Positions 48,444-59,747 of a DNA stretch of 64,000 bases are shown piece after piece. The stretch is from Cloeon dipterum. Taxonomy: Eukaryota > Arthropoda > Insecta > Ephemeroptera > Baetidae. Numbering within the stretch: the first letter of the stretch is position 1; each line of letters opens with the position of its first letter. The stretch is from assembly GCF_949628265.1 (NCBI RefSeq), contig NC_088787.1:4206501-4270500 (forward strand), written 5' to 3'. Below the pieces are notes generated by a model. That model made no database searches and had not been told where the DNA came from. It was given only the letters and a program-made list of their open reading frames with translations. The position numbers were made by a program, and so were the translations under genes.

Positions 48444-50824
48444 TCATTTCTTGAAAGCCCCATGTTTGGCAGCGCGACGGAAGAAATCTCTGCTGACTTT
48501 TTGATCTAAAATATCAAAATTGTCACTGCTCACAACGGCACTCAGGTGATCCATGCAAAAGTTGAAAGCGAAATCCTCCAATTCCTAATTATGTTTAATA
48601 ATTAATAAAAATTAACGAAAGTTTCAAAAAAATTGAAACCTTGGCCGCATATAAAATGGCCTTATCATAGACCAAGGACACGTTTTCCACTGTCAAGCCG
48701 TTTTTGATCACGGCCTCGCACTGGTTTTGAAGATCAGCCATGTGGTAGAAATGGGCCAAAGCAAACACGTCTAATATTAAGCAAAATAAATTTATGTAAT
48801 ATTTAAGAAATTAATTAAAAACATTTCTACCTAGGGCCAATGCTGGCTGCAAATCAATTTCGTCAGAGTAGAAGTAATTCAAAAAGGCGTAGAAAGCGTC
48901 GTAGCTGTGCCCTTCTATTACTATCTCCCTGGGAATTCATTTTAATTGTAAGACAGTTATAAAGCAGCGCATATCTAAAACACACTTTTCGTTGCTCTCC
49001 TTCCAGTCACCTAGAAACATTGTCCTGAGGACGTCGCATCGCATTATCAGAATCACCTTGTGCACGTGAATTTTCTTTCCCTCCACAACGAAAACAAAAT
49101 CAAAAGTTTGCTGAGGAGTAAAATAATAAAAATATAAATATGAGTGGAATTAAAATAGACTTCACATGATCATCAAACACTCGTTTCAAGCATTCAACAA
49201 GCGAGTCGTTCTTGGGTACACTTTCTTTCGGTCGCAAAGCCCTGAATGTTGCTGGTTTAGGTGGAACTAGCGCATAAACTTCGTCCAGTGAAGAATATCC
49301 AGGGATCATCAGCGGATTTAAAATATTTTGGCCTGTATATCAATCGCATTTTTGTAACACTGATTGTGAGTGTTTTCTAACCAAAATTATAACGCACCTC
49401 GGCAACGCCCCCAAAAGTAGACTTCGTTTGCTTCAGTTATCGCAGCACTGGGGTGATAGCAGCAATGAGTAGCGGCAATATCCCGAATTCTAGAAAATGG
49501 AACTAATGTTTTATATCCGCAATAAACCACTCGTAAATACATCTCACCTTCCTATGTTTGACAGAAGTTTTGGAACGGTCTCTGACTCAGTTTTCCCGGT
49601 TCCCAACTGGCCATGTTTATTGTCTCCCCAAGCGTAAATTTTCCCATCTTTGGAAAGAGCAAGTGCATATCCAATTCCAAAGGCGATTTTTGATATTTCG
49701 ACATCGCCAAAGTTGGCCACTTTGAGAGGAATTTCAATATTTCCTTTATTCGCGCCCGGAACTAAGCCAAATCCGTTGTGTCCCCAAGCGTAGACCTGTT
49801 TTGAATCGGTTAAAACGTTCCATGGTATGAAATTTTTGTTGTGAAATAAAATATGGTATCAAGTCGGGAGACAGTCCTCGCCATTTGAAAATCATATAAT
49901 TTTTCTGACACATATATCCCAAGGATATAACTCTAGAATTATTTTAGGGATTTGTTTAAATTGATTTCCCAGGGTTTTACAGTATCAATCCACTTTACCT
50001 CTCCAGTATTGAGGATTGCCGCTGATACATAACATCCACAAGCAATCGAATTCACAACTTTTCCCGCCAGAGGGCCTTCTAAAATGGTTGGTGTCCATTT
50101 TTCCTCGATGTCTCCCGCCAAGCCTAATGCCCCGTACAAATTGGAACCAAACACGAAGATCTATATAGAAATATAGTTGAAGATAACTATAATTTTAATT
50201 CAACTTCAAACCTGTCCATCTGACGTAAGAGCCAAGGAATGTTTATCACCACCTGCCACTTGCACAACTCTTTTTCCCTCCAAACTCCCAGATATTTTGG
50301 TAGGAAGCAACGTGTCTTGATTCGTACCCAGCCCAAGTTGGCCACAATCATTTCTTCCCCAGGAAAACGCCAAGCCAGAAGCCGAGATCGCAAAAACCGT
50401 GTTATATTCAATGTGTGTTGAAAATTCTAGACCTAAAAATGGGAAAGCGATAGCATAATTTAATTAAAAATCAAGATCAACCGCTATTTTACCTTGTATG
50501 TTCTGTCCGCAAAGTATTTCGATTCTTTTTGGCTCAAGATGTTTTTCCTTGTCACCGGTACCAAGGCATCCATTTTGATTTATTCCAATGCCAAAAGCCT
50601 CATCACCTTTTGTTACATATATCGCACTGTCTGATCCTGCCGTATCCAAGAGAATTTTTCATTTATCAAACATAGACACTCATGTCTTAACGTGGGAAAG
50701 AGCGATTGAATAATGAGACAAAATTACAAGTCTCACCAATTACGATTGCAAGACGAATTTCCCGCTTCACTTTTGGCTGCAGCGACTGGAATATTTTCCA
50801 TTTATCTAAGCTGGTGTCCGACAT
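48444..50824 (-). CDS. RCC1-repeat and BTB domain protein (RCBTB1/2-like), copy 2
   Basis: Eleven exons at the same phases as copy 1 (50824-50737, 50636-50493, 50432-50212, 50160-49999, 49795-49548, 49489-49398, 49332-49166, 49110-48986, 48928-48831, 48770-48640, 48584-48444) give 538 aa. Start MSDTSLDKWKIFQSL. RCC1 blades at about 30-320 (FSWGRNDCGQLGL, AWGDNKHGQLGTG), then SLDEVYALVP, then BTB at about 375-450 (FDFVFVVEGKKIHVHKVILI, YDAFYAFLNYFYSDEI) and a BACK-like tail ending KHGAFKK. Intron 4 is about 200 bp, longer than its partner. It is clearly a tandem duplicate of copy 1 but substantially diverged. 47,927-48,443 between the two shows only A/T-rich UTR-like sequence. Confidence 0.88.
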
Positions 50825-52031
50825 CGCGTCAACGCCTATTAGATTACGAGTGAATCTCCTTCATTAACTCTATAAATTAAAATAACAATAAACTAACCTT
50901 ATGTTTTGGATCCAGCTAAAATGAGACGGGGACACACAGCGACGAACACTCTCAAAATCAGATTGAGCGTTATCGTGCAGCGCGTGAGGCGAGTGATACT
51001 TTCTTTATCTCTCACAATGATGTAAGTGGCCTCTTGTTCGACGGACGAACAGTTTGTACTGTTATCAAAATAGGTGCTGCTGTCGATAAGGAAAGAGCTA
51101 TATCATCTTGAATCCTTTATAGTATGACTCTCTGTGATCAAAGGTTAAAATCAACGGCACACTCATTAGTACTGATATGCGGTCGTTACCACTATCACTA
51201 CTCCTGGTTAAAGTATTTTGGCGGTGGTTGCGGGGGTCTTAGAAAAAACCCCACAATGGCAGATGTGGCCATATGTTTTGTTGGATCTTCAATAACCGAC
51301 GAATATGTTGAGAGAGCGCTTTCCTCCATCCTATTCAACCCTATTGCTGTAATTTTTACAATACCACCGCTCTTGTTGCATCGTTCAAGTTGTAGGGTAA
51401 CTTAGGGGTGGAGGGAAGGCGGAACTCCCTAAACCCTTCAGCTATGCTCAGATCAGGAGCTCGAGGCAAGTCTAATGGTTGGTACAATTCTGATAATTTG
51501 AACACGAGATTTTTAATTGTTTAAATAACTATAAGTTTCTAGTCAGCATGCGCGTATGGGCATTCTGTTAAAAATAGTTTTTCCTTCTTTGTTTCTTTTT
51601 ATCCTAACAAGCTGCTCAAAGCTATAACGATATGTGGTAAATTAAATAACGTCTGTTTAACACAAAAGCTAAATGGAGTCAAAATATTTTTAATGCCTTC
51701 TTAACTTCGTTACTAATTCTAAAAATGGGGCAGGACCATTAGTAAATTCCTACTTAGCTTAATTATTTATTATAACATTAACATAAATATAGAAGATTTT
51801 TTTCCTATGGCATACATCTCTACACTTAAATATTGTATAATGCTATCCTCCGAAATCGTTGAGTCAGGAAATAATAATGATAACATAGAAATCTATAGTC
51901 TCTATATCCTCTTTAATGAAACTCGAAAAAAAATATACTGATTTGGTATTCAAATGAACAATTATCCTTCTGTCAAAGTTCTCTACAGACTGTACGGAAA
52001 ATATTATTTCTTTCAATCGACGCAATAAAGT
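50825..52031. other. Intergenic, no gene recognised
   Basis: 50,825-51,010 is the 5' side of RCBTB-like copy 2. 51,190-51,420 has a G-rich patch (TGGCGGTGGTTGCGGGGG) and a 93-codon frame that lacks any family signature; I reject it as a gene. 51,480-52,031 is A/T-rich without features. Confidence 0.4.
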
Positions 52032-52460
52032 TCAGCGAATGCTCATTTGGGAAAAGTTCTCTACGAAGTCAGGGTGCATTTCGTCGACGTGGCCTTGAAT
52101 CTGGAATTGGCCGAGGAAAGTGAGGCAACGCGGGTCTCGGCATTTGGTCAGGTTTGCGTGGTGGGCTTGCACGTGGCGCCGCGGACACGAGAAGTGCAGT
52201 ACGCACTGCGGACAGAAATACCACCTCTTCTTCCCTTTTTCCAGAACTCTCATGCTCAGCACTGCCTCGTTGCTTCTGGGTGGTCCGGCATCAACAGCAT
52301 TAACTGCCAAAAACATTTTCTTTACATCAAGCAATGCAAGACAATCAACTTCCAACCTCCTCACTGTGCGCAAATATTTCAACACCCAATCAGAATCCTG
52401 AAATGGAATCGATATTTGCGCTGACCAATAAGAAGTTCACTAAATACTTACATTGTTCAT
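52032..52460 (-). CDS. Short two-finger protein resembling fingers 1-2 of the cluster family (gene O)
   Basis: Exon 1 52460-52452 (ATGAACAAT then GTAAGT) and exon 2 52397-52032 give 124 aa. The N-terminal 70 residues (DSDWVLKYLRTVRRLEVDCL and on) match no family I know. Then come FCPQCVLHFSCPRRHVQAHH and KCRDPRCLTFLGQFQIQGHV: a CxxC finger followed by a CxxxxC finger, in the same order, with the same spacing and with a similar connector as fingers 1 and 2 of genes A-S (RCDYRNCVTYFHTVEEK). No ZAD and no further fingers. It could be a shortened relative or a pseudogene; the frame is clean. Confidence 0.6.
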
Positions 52461-52507
52461 TATTTTAAAGACAGTCTTATTGATGAAGTTTCTGAGCACA
52501 CGGAAAT

Positions 52508-52730
52508 TCCGACCAATAAGTCCAGCGCGACGTGCGAACTTTTTTTCCCGCCAAAACAATATGAACGTATATGCGAGGACTGCGCATGCGTCAGAGCTTG
52601 ACAAAGAAGTCACTCGTACAGGCGGTCTCTCTGCAAGTGCGTAAACCAGTTCTCACGTATGCGCACTTCTCGCAATTATTGTTTTGGCGGGAAAAAATTC
52701 GCACGTCACGCTGGACATTTTAGTCGGAAA
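52508..52730. repeat. Inverted repeat of about 75-bp arms upstream of gene O
   Basis: Left arm from 52,508: CCGACCAATAAGTCCAGCGC, GACGTGCGAA, TTTCCCGCCAAAACAATA, GCGAGGACTGCGCATGCG. Right arm (reverse-complemented, from 52,730): CCGACTAAAATGTCCAGCGT, GACGTGCGAA, TTTCCCGCCAAAACAATA, GCGAGAAGTGCGCATACG. The spacer is about 60 bp. It may be a miniature transposon or a symmetric bidirectional promoter. TTTCCCGCC words resemble E2F sites. Confidence 0.75.
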
Positions 52731-52851
52731 AAATATCCACTTAACCCAATTCGACCCTCAATAATCGATTAGTGTGCTAAGAAATTTCGTCAAAGACAGT
52801 CTTTTAAAGCTTTTAAATCCAAAATCCTGACGATTTGTACATTTTATATTT

Positions 52852-53388
52852 TAGATAGTAACAAATACCCAAATCACTGCCAAGCGCAAATGCTTAATGC
52901 ATGGAAATTTTTGAAACTCACCCCGCTTCATTTGAAGTGGTTGGATTTCTCGGAATTTCGTCGTGTTGATAGGGTTTGAGCCCTGCCGCAGAGGATTGTC
53001 TGAAACGTATGGAATGCTGAGAATTTTCCATCAGCTGCAAATGCGTGAAATCTCACCGAGATAAGGATCAAGATACTTAATTCCAGAGTTTGGCTTCTCA
53101 GGGTGCCAAATGGACGAGGTCCTCAAATGCGGCAATACAGGCCAAACTAATAAAATTAAAATAAAATTTCAGATCTTCTACAATATAATTTCATATCTCT
53201 GCGCGTTACCTTGTCTCATTTCTCGTTCAGCATACTCATTTCTTGTGGCAACTCTGTGTGAATAATTAATCAAACATCACTGTTAATATAAATGTAACTT
53301 ACTCATCACTGCGTCGGAGGCAAAAAGGGTTATCGCAGATGCTGCCCCTGGCAAGGGGGTGTCTGCAATGCATACACTGATTCTGCAT
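52852..53388 (-). CDS. Small Cys-rich protein, unrecognised; 3' end uncertain
   Basis: Exons 53388-53303, 53253-53210, 53146-53057 and 52999-about 52852 keep one frame. The start MQNQCMHCRHPLARGSICDN with PFC following gives a CxxC-x9-CxxxxC set likely to bind zinc. The middle reads VWPVLPHLRTSSIWHPEKPN, then IKYLDPYLDNPL. After MKR there is a good donor (GTGAGT at 52,921), so another exon may exist; reading through ends at 52,852. Not recognised. Codon sense and GT-AG joints support a real gene. Confidence 0.5.
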
Positions 53389-53942
53389 GTTGTCTCTACT
53401 AAGGTTCAAAGTGAAATGAATCACTGTGAGGGTGAGGCAGCTCGCTTGTCAACAACGTGGTGGGGGAAGGGGTTGAAATTGCCTCCCTCTGGCGTTCGAG
53501 TACAAAATCATAATAGAAATAATCTTCGAAGAAGTTTAAAGAATTCACATTTTCATCTTACAGTTCCCGCGGGGTTTACTTTATAACTTATTACGTGTGT
53601 GGTGACTACACAAGCAGGTGGCGCTGCGTACTACACACGTAATCAAGAAATTGAATTGCTCATATTAATTAACTTTCAATCAAAATAGTGAATTTGCCTA
53701 TTTCATTATTTGTAATCAACCTAATCTCATATTCTGAACTTAATTTCATGTCAATATCTTAATTACCAAACTAAACTCAATTAAATGAAATCATCAGGAC
53801 GTCAACTCGACACTGTAAATTACGCTAATAAATTAGTGAGTTTATCCTGATAATGAAAAATTGTGTGTCTCTTACTGCCCACAACTCCTACACGTGAGAC
53901 AATTTATAAAAGTTGTATAACATATTTATTATACGATGAGAA
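53389..53942. other. Intergenic, no gene recognised
   Basis: It holds A/T-rich sequence and a small inverted pair TTACGTGTGTGGTGACTAC / GTACTACACACGTAAT at about 53,590-53,642 flanking GGTGGCGCTG. Nothing else is supported. Confidence 0.35.
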
Positions 53943-54377
53943 TTAGCCAATATAGATTACATTATTTAGTGTCCATCGCAAAATGAGATGAACGCTGCCA
54001 TACACGAAGAAAGCTAAAACAAATACCAACCGACTGATTGGCGTTTATTTTTATACGATGTTTTCACTTACGCGCGCAGACAAGGACGAAAATAAGGCCA
54101 GAGTGTTTGTAGGTTTCTTGGCCAGGCTTTTTGCCTTCCAATGCCTCCTGCAAGTTCTATAATTTATTATTTTGGCATAAAAGAGTAAAATTACTACAAA
54201 ATACCATTGATTTAACCATTTCCGCAAGGCTTTTCGGACTCACAGCAAACTGGATCTTAGTGGCTACAAGCTGTTCAGTAGGTTCATCAGGTTCGGTCTT
54301 CGCTGATGCAGTTCCCTGTTTTGTATCAGATAATGTCAATTAGAAATAACCGTGGGTAATTTATGCTTACGAACCAT
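53943..54377 (-). CDS. Small membrane protein, unrecognised (about 86 aa)
   Basis: Exons 54377-54371, 54302-54205, 54156-54072 and 54013-53943 give 86 aa with GT-AG introns. The N-terminal 55 residues are hydrophilic (KTEPDEPTEQ ... SPKSLAEMVKSM). A hydrophobic span follows (HSGLIFVLVCAPFFVYGSV) and a short tail ending VIYIG. The topology fits a small single-span or tail-anchored protein. Exon 1 is only seven bases; an alternative is ATG followed directly by GTTCGT as donor and a start MGTASAKTEP. Function unknown. Confidence 0.55.
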
Positions 54378-55074
54378 GGTCGATAACTCTACTTCTTCAA
54401 CTTAAATGTTGAAATAAAATTAAGCTATTCGTTTTATTTTTTTAAACGAGGAATGATTGAAAATATTTTCACTTTGAAAGTTCAGCGGCGATAACAAAGA
54501 AAATATTGTATTCAACGCTGAAAAATTGATAAGACTGCACTTTTACAATTTTGTGCGGCTGCTGATGCTGATACCCTTCCCCCAAACCGTTCCATTATAT
54601 CTTACGTCACAGCTTTCAAAAGAAGCACTGCCAGTGCCGTCGGAGGCCACTCCAGGAAGTTGGCTTTGATGGAAGATGAAAATGAACTAATAATTACCAA
54701 TATAGAGCTCCAGAACATATTTCAAAGTAGGTGCAGTTGTTTAAATTCTTTTTGACTAGGATATAAAATTTGTAAAATTTAAAAACGATTTTTTCTGATG
54801 AATTGAGTGTATTATTTACATGTTACTGTTTTCGATTTATACCAAAAATATTTTGAACTTTCAATTGTTATAGACCTGATGCCATTATCCATCAATCAAT
54901 TTGTCTGCTGAAGAAAAAACGTAAATAAATTGAATATCACTATGCTTGACTGTATATTCGATTCAAATATCTCTTTTTTATATTTTGCAAGAACACAAAT
55001 TGAAAATATTGCTCCAGAGATATATATCAAATTTTAGCAAGAGGTTCGTGGTTGTATCACAAAAGAGTTGATAA
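54378..55074. other. Intergenic with one possible short first exon
   Basis: At 54,669 (plus) ATGGAAGATGAAAATGAACT opens a frame of 19 codons that ends at a good donor (AAAGTAGG, about 54,727). No continuing exon was found. Upstream TTACGTCACAGC is CRE-like. The rest is A/T-rich. Confidence 0.25.
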
Positions 55075-55525
55075 ATTTCATGCAATAGAAACCAGGACTT
55101 CCTTGGTAGTGACATTCAGGACTAAAGAAGTGAATTATTAATTAATTAATAATTGGCAACCGTCAATCCGTCATTGCTTAATATAGCAGTTTCTCGATGA
55201 CGCGCCATTCAGTTTCAAAGAGAGAATTATTGGCTCCTTCTTTGCTGCTCAATTCAGATCAGGAGCTTAAATGAACCTAAAACAAAAAGCATTTTTTCAA
55301 ACCAGAATATCAATTTTAGGTAACAAATAAAAAATTACAATATTTTTTTCGTTCCGGGGTTATGAATTTGAATCTTTTCAATAGATTGCCTTGCTGCAGT
55401 TTTAGTCCATACAATCCATTTCCTTTTCGTTTACCCTGCAATCCACCTGACGACCCTGACGAACTGCAGCTGTCTCGATCTTAATCGTGCCACTCTGAGT
55501 GGGTCCGACAGCGGACGGCGCTGAG
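55075..55525 (+). pseudogene. Relic of a subfamily-1 promoter and exon 1
   Basis: The order of words matches upstream of S and T: CCAGGACTTCCTTGGTAGTG, GCAGTTTCTCGATGACGCGC, CATTCAGTTTCAAAGAGAG, TCAGATCAGGAGCTTAAAT, CCTTTTCGTTTACCCTGCAA, CTGACGAACTGCAGCTGTC. At 55,475-55,525 the exon 1 start is deleted and the text jumps to GGGTCCGACAGCGGACGGCG, which is the middle of exon 1. No further exons follow. Confidence 0.8.
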
Positions 55526-55527
55526 TT

Positions 55528-56110
55528 TTAATTTGTATGTACACGCCCCTCCAAATGTAAAAAAACAACTACTCTAATTTTCCTTGCATTTGCTTGTCCT
55601 AAAAGTTCCTCATCCTTGACCCTAATCTCGAGAATGTCAATCAAAACAAACATGGATGCCGCTGAGTGTAAATTCATGAGTTCATCTAATCCAAATGAAT
55701 AGTATAAAATGACTAAAAATGAATTAAACCATGATCTGCAGGGTCTTTGAAAAGAGATCTGCGTACGCTCTAGTGTGTTAGGGAAGAGACCCTTGGCCAA
55801 AATGAGTTGGCGGGGTTGGGTCACGTGACTGCTTGAAGCTTGAACTGCGTTCGCTTCGCTGCTCTTGCTTGGCAATGAGCACGAGCAGAGATATCTCTTC
55901 TGTCGCCTGCATGCAAGCTGTGGCTTTCTTCCCAGACAAAAGGGGCACTTTTCGAACATCTCATTGTCAGGATGTTGTAGGGGGGAATGAAATTTAAACT
56001 AAATAAATTTGAATTTAAGAATAATATTTAGTAAATGGCAACTCACGGGTCTGAAATCAATCCAATAAAGATGTTTCAATTGCAAAAAATGACTCAGGTC
56101 GAGCGTTTCT
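55528..56110 (-). other. Doubtful coding region (Cys-rich frame of 143 codons)
   Basis: The minus frame 55,959-55,528 contains KCPFCLGRKPQLACRRQKRY; upstream a candidate exon at about 56,108-56,046 (ETLDLSHFLQLKHLYWIDF) is bounded by AG and GTGAGT. The second half of the frame has no family signature and lies across low-complexity sequence. It could be a decayed gene. Not recognised. Confidence 0.25.
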
Positions 56111-56809
56111 GAGGATGTAAAACAAAATTTTTGTGTAAGTAGACAAGCCTACAGCTAACCTTTATTTTATTATGTAAGAATTACATCTATATCCCGTTTT
56201 GTCGGAATAAAAAAATAAGTATCGATCTATCAAAATCTTGGTATGAATGCGTTGAAAGAATCAATTTTCAATTGCATCCATTTTCTTATCCTTTATTAAT
56301 TTCATAACATACTATAAAAGATAATTGTGAATAATGTATATTGACTTCATCTTAATAAATAAAAGACTTTGAAATATATAAGAATGAATATTCATTTAAA
56401 TTTGAACAATTAAAGTAAGGGATACGTAATAAAATGTTTTTCGAATGTTCTAAATCGGTCGCCTGGTTGATAAGATAATCCTGAAATATATTAATTTGTA
56501 TGTATAAAACATTTTAAAACAATACAACAAAGAAATATTTCTTGGATTGAAGTAACATTATAATCATTTATTGATTGACTTTGCAATTAAACATCAACGA
56601 ATTATTATTCCATACTTAAATTACATTGAACTAAAAATAAATGGTTTAATATTTGACGAAAGGATAATTGATGCATATATATGACTGTATTTTAAGCGCT
56701 CTAAGCCATATTAACTATTCCCTCGGACCAGATTAGCTGCATACTTGGATAGTTCCAATCTTTAACTTAAAATCAGTTCAGATATTTTCAACAATATACG
56801 CAACCTGCC
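56111..56809. other. Upstream region of the LRR-like gene
   Basis: A/T-rich; no gene or repeat recognised. An Inr-like word (AATCAGTTCAG) lies at 56,770-56,780, about 35 bp before the ATG. Confidence 0.35.
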
Positions 56810-58923
56810 ATGAACTCCGATGATCGATTGCAACTGGCGCAAATTCGACTGCATAATTTGCAGGAACAGAGTTTGTTTGACATTTTAGTTGAAAAGGTCG
56901 TAACAAACGTAGATTCCTTCATATCTCAACCCAGTGACAAAAAGCAGTTTGGTGAGTCCAAAATCTTGCATATTTTGTTTTTCTATATATGAGTTTCCTT
57001 TTCAGCGCAACCAGTTCTACAAAAATATTTTGGCAAAAATAGTGATGAAACGTCGAAAATCTTTTTAAAATTGCGTGAGTCACGAAATAAAAAATGTTTA
57101 GTGTTGATTTTAATGGTTACAAGTGCAGCTCAATCTCTAATCGAGGAAATTTTGAAGAGAGTTCTGAGTCGGAAATGCAGCAACAGTTTTGGAGACAGAA
57201 AGGAATTCGCCAAAATGAAAAACAGAGTTGCTCAATTGCTGAATTCGAGGACTAGAAAAATAGATTTGAACAATCTCATGTCTTTTTGCCCCGCTACTGA
57301 GAATCAGCTGGTAGAAGTTACAGAGGTAAATAGTTAAAAGGCCTTTGCTGATACGGATTGGCTTAAAAAATGGTTAATTATTTATTGTGCAGGTTATTGA
57401 ACTAATTGGAGCACGGGCACCTAACATCGAATCACTCGCAATTCAAGCAGTGCCTGATGCTGATAGCTCTGCTGTTGATGGAAACGACGACCATTGTAAC
57501 AAAAGCAATATTTTAAACAGAAACGCAGTGCAGGCGATCCGTGGAATGGATAAGCTGAAAACGCTCCGATTTCGTGGCTACAGCATTAGATACTCGGACT
57601 TGAAGACCATCTGCAGAAAGTTAAAAGGTCTTAACCACGTCAACGTCGATCTGCACGTCGACGAAAACGAAGAATCGGAATTGCAATCTAAAAACGGCGT
57701 TGAGGATTTTATCCAGAGCTTTTCCAACCTGAAATCATTTCTCTTCAGGGCATATTCGGAAAATAAATTAGTGTCATTTAAGAGCCAGGTCGTAATTACA
57801 AGACTTTGCTTGCAACACCTGCCGCTTCTGGAAGCAGTTCAGAATTCGGCCACCGTGGACAAATATGCTGACAATTTTTTCACTTTCTCCCCAATCGCAA
57901 TGTACGCACTAACAACAGTATCGTATTCCTTGCGTCACTTGTGCATCTACTCGGGATGCTTGAACGCCAAAGCTGTGGAATGGTTTCCTAACGTCACTCA
58001 TCTGATGGTAACATTTTTTCCTATTTATCTACTTAGATCGTGTGTTTACCAATAATTAGCAAAAGCAGCAATCAAGGATTGGCATTAAAATCGCACTGCA
58101 AGGATCTGAAAATTAATTGGCTTATTTTTTGTGCTTATACAGATAAGTTGTTTCAACAACGAAGAGTCGACATTGGCCCCCCTATGCCGGTTTTCAAAGG
58201 TTGAATCTCTAATCCTGCAGAATTGTCATTATGCTTCAACCACGGATAGATTTTTGAAAGCATACGGAGAGAACCTGCACACTTTTTGTCTGGTTAATTC
58301 TTATAATGGACTAGAATATGAGCTCGGGACCATTTTCAAGCTTTGTCCTAAGCTGGAGACTCTTATTTTGGTTGGAGTAAAGCTGGTTGTCTCTACTCCT
58401 TTGAATTGCAACAATAATTTAAAGTTCTTTAAAATAAAAAACCTAATTCGGTGAGTGGATAATTTGGAAATTTAAATTTAATAATTTAAATCAATTTTTT
58501 TTAAAAATACTCAGGTCTGGAAGGTTTAGACTGACTGATGTGCTTTCATCGCCGAAACTGGAACATGTCGACATACAAAACATGACATTTAAATTAGAAG
58601 ACCTGAAGGAGCTTTCGACCCTGATAAAGAACAAGCGGATCCTCAAGAATCTTCAAGCTTTCAGATGCATTTCGTATCCTGCGGTTTACTTTTACATTGA
58701 TGACTTTTTCCACGCATGGAGTGAACTGACAAAAAACGCTTTGGCCTACCTCCCGAAACTTGTATTGTTTGAAACGCCTCTATTTTTCTCCAGGGGCTTA
58801 TCAAACTCGCAATATTTACGCGCATTAACCAAAATGCACCTTGAAAATTATGTTGAGTTCTATGAAAAATGTTACAAATACGCTGAAAGGATTGATTTGC
58901 CATTGTTTCCTTCAATCAAATAA
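56810..58923 (+). CDS. Leucine-rich-repeat-like protein (ribonuclease-inhibitor type), unrecognised
   Basis: Five exons (56810-56951, 57006-57325, 57393-58007, 58143-58450, 58515-58923) give 597 aa. The N-terminal 50 residues are helical. From about residue 150 there are irregular leucine repeats: APNIESLAIQAV, MDKLKTLRFRGYSI, LKGLNHVNVDLHV, FSNLKSFLFRAYS, FSKVESLILQNC, LCPKLETLILVGVKL, SPKLEHVDIQNM. That pattern is like the LRRs of F-box/LRR proteins, but I see no clear F-box. It may act as an adaptor (inference). No signal peptide or membrane span. It separates the RCBTB side from the plus-strand zinc-finger units. Confidence 0.7.
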
Positions 58924-59747
58924 TTAATACTGATAAATATGTACTTTAACCTCTGTAGAATTGAATAAATATTCGTAAAAGATGTTTTCAGAAATTATTT
59001 AAAATTAAAAAATATGTGGGATTAAAATTCAATTTTTCATGCTAAAAACACATGGTAATTTGGATGCCCAAAGTTGCTAAAATGCACATTATATGGTTCA
59101 GATTTAATTTAATTTAATTTCCTTTTTTTTGTTACATAAATAAACCAATCTATTTGTTTAGTTAACGAAAAATCATTTAAAGATTACTAAAAAAAGTAGT
59201 TTAAATAAAATTTTTACTAGACCGTAAATTGAAGACAAGGCTATACTTAAACAAATATCGAATTTAAACAATTCATGGCACATTGGTTTCTCACAAAAGT
59301 GTTCATAAATATAATGCAGCAAAAAGGAGGACTTCCTTAGAAGTGAAATTTGCTGGACTTGGAGGATCATATTTTTAATTAATTAATGACGGCCGTCACA
59401 AATCGTGTCGTATTAAAGCAGTTTCTCGACGCGCCATTCTGTTTCAAATGGAGAAATGACGGCACTATTTGCCTTCGCCCTTGCTGCTTATCAGGAGTTT
59501 AAAAACACCGACAGTACAAACAATTTTTTTAAGCCAGGAATATCAATTTAAGGTAACAATTCCAAAAGAACAATATATTTCACAAAATTATAAATTTTAA
59601 TATTTATACAGTTATTTTACAATCGACTGATTTGTTAAAGTTTCTTCCTGCGATTCCTTCTCCTTTTCGTTTACCCTATAATCCACCTGACTACCCTGAC
59701 GATCTGCAGCTGTTTCGATCTCATTCGCGCCATTTCGAGTTGCCGTG
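58924..59747 (+). promoter_or_regulatory. Upstream region of S (subfamily-1 promoter)
   Basis: AATAAA for the LRR-like gene at 58,964. From 59,270 it has the block order shared with 55,075-55,525 and 62,415-62,901: GAGGACTTCCTTAGAAGTG, GCAGTTTCTCGACGCGCCAT, TTATCAGGAGTTTAAA, CCTTTTCGTTTACCCTATAA, ATCTGCAGCTGTTTCGATCT. TCATTC about 30 bp before the ATG fits an insect initiator. Confidence 0.6.

Noticed and set aside
51124..51405. 93-codon plus-strand frame
   Set aside because: No family signature, no splice context, low-complexity glycine stretch from a G-rich patch.
54131..54343. 70-codon plus-strand frame over the small membrane protein gene
   Set aside because: The minus strand shows a four-exon model with good splice sites; the plus frame crosses its introns.
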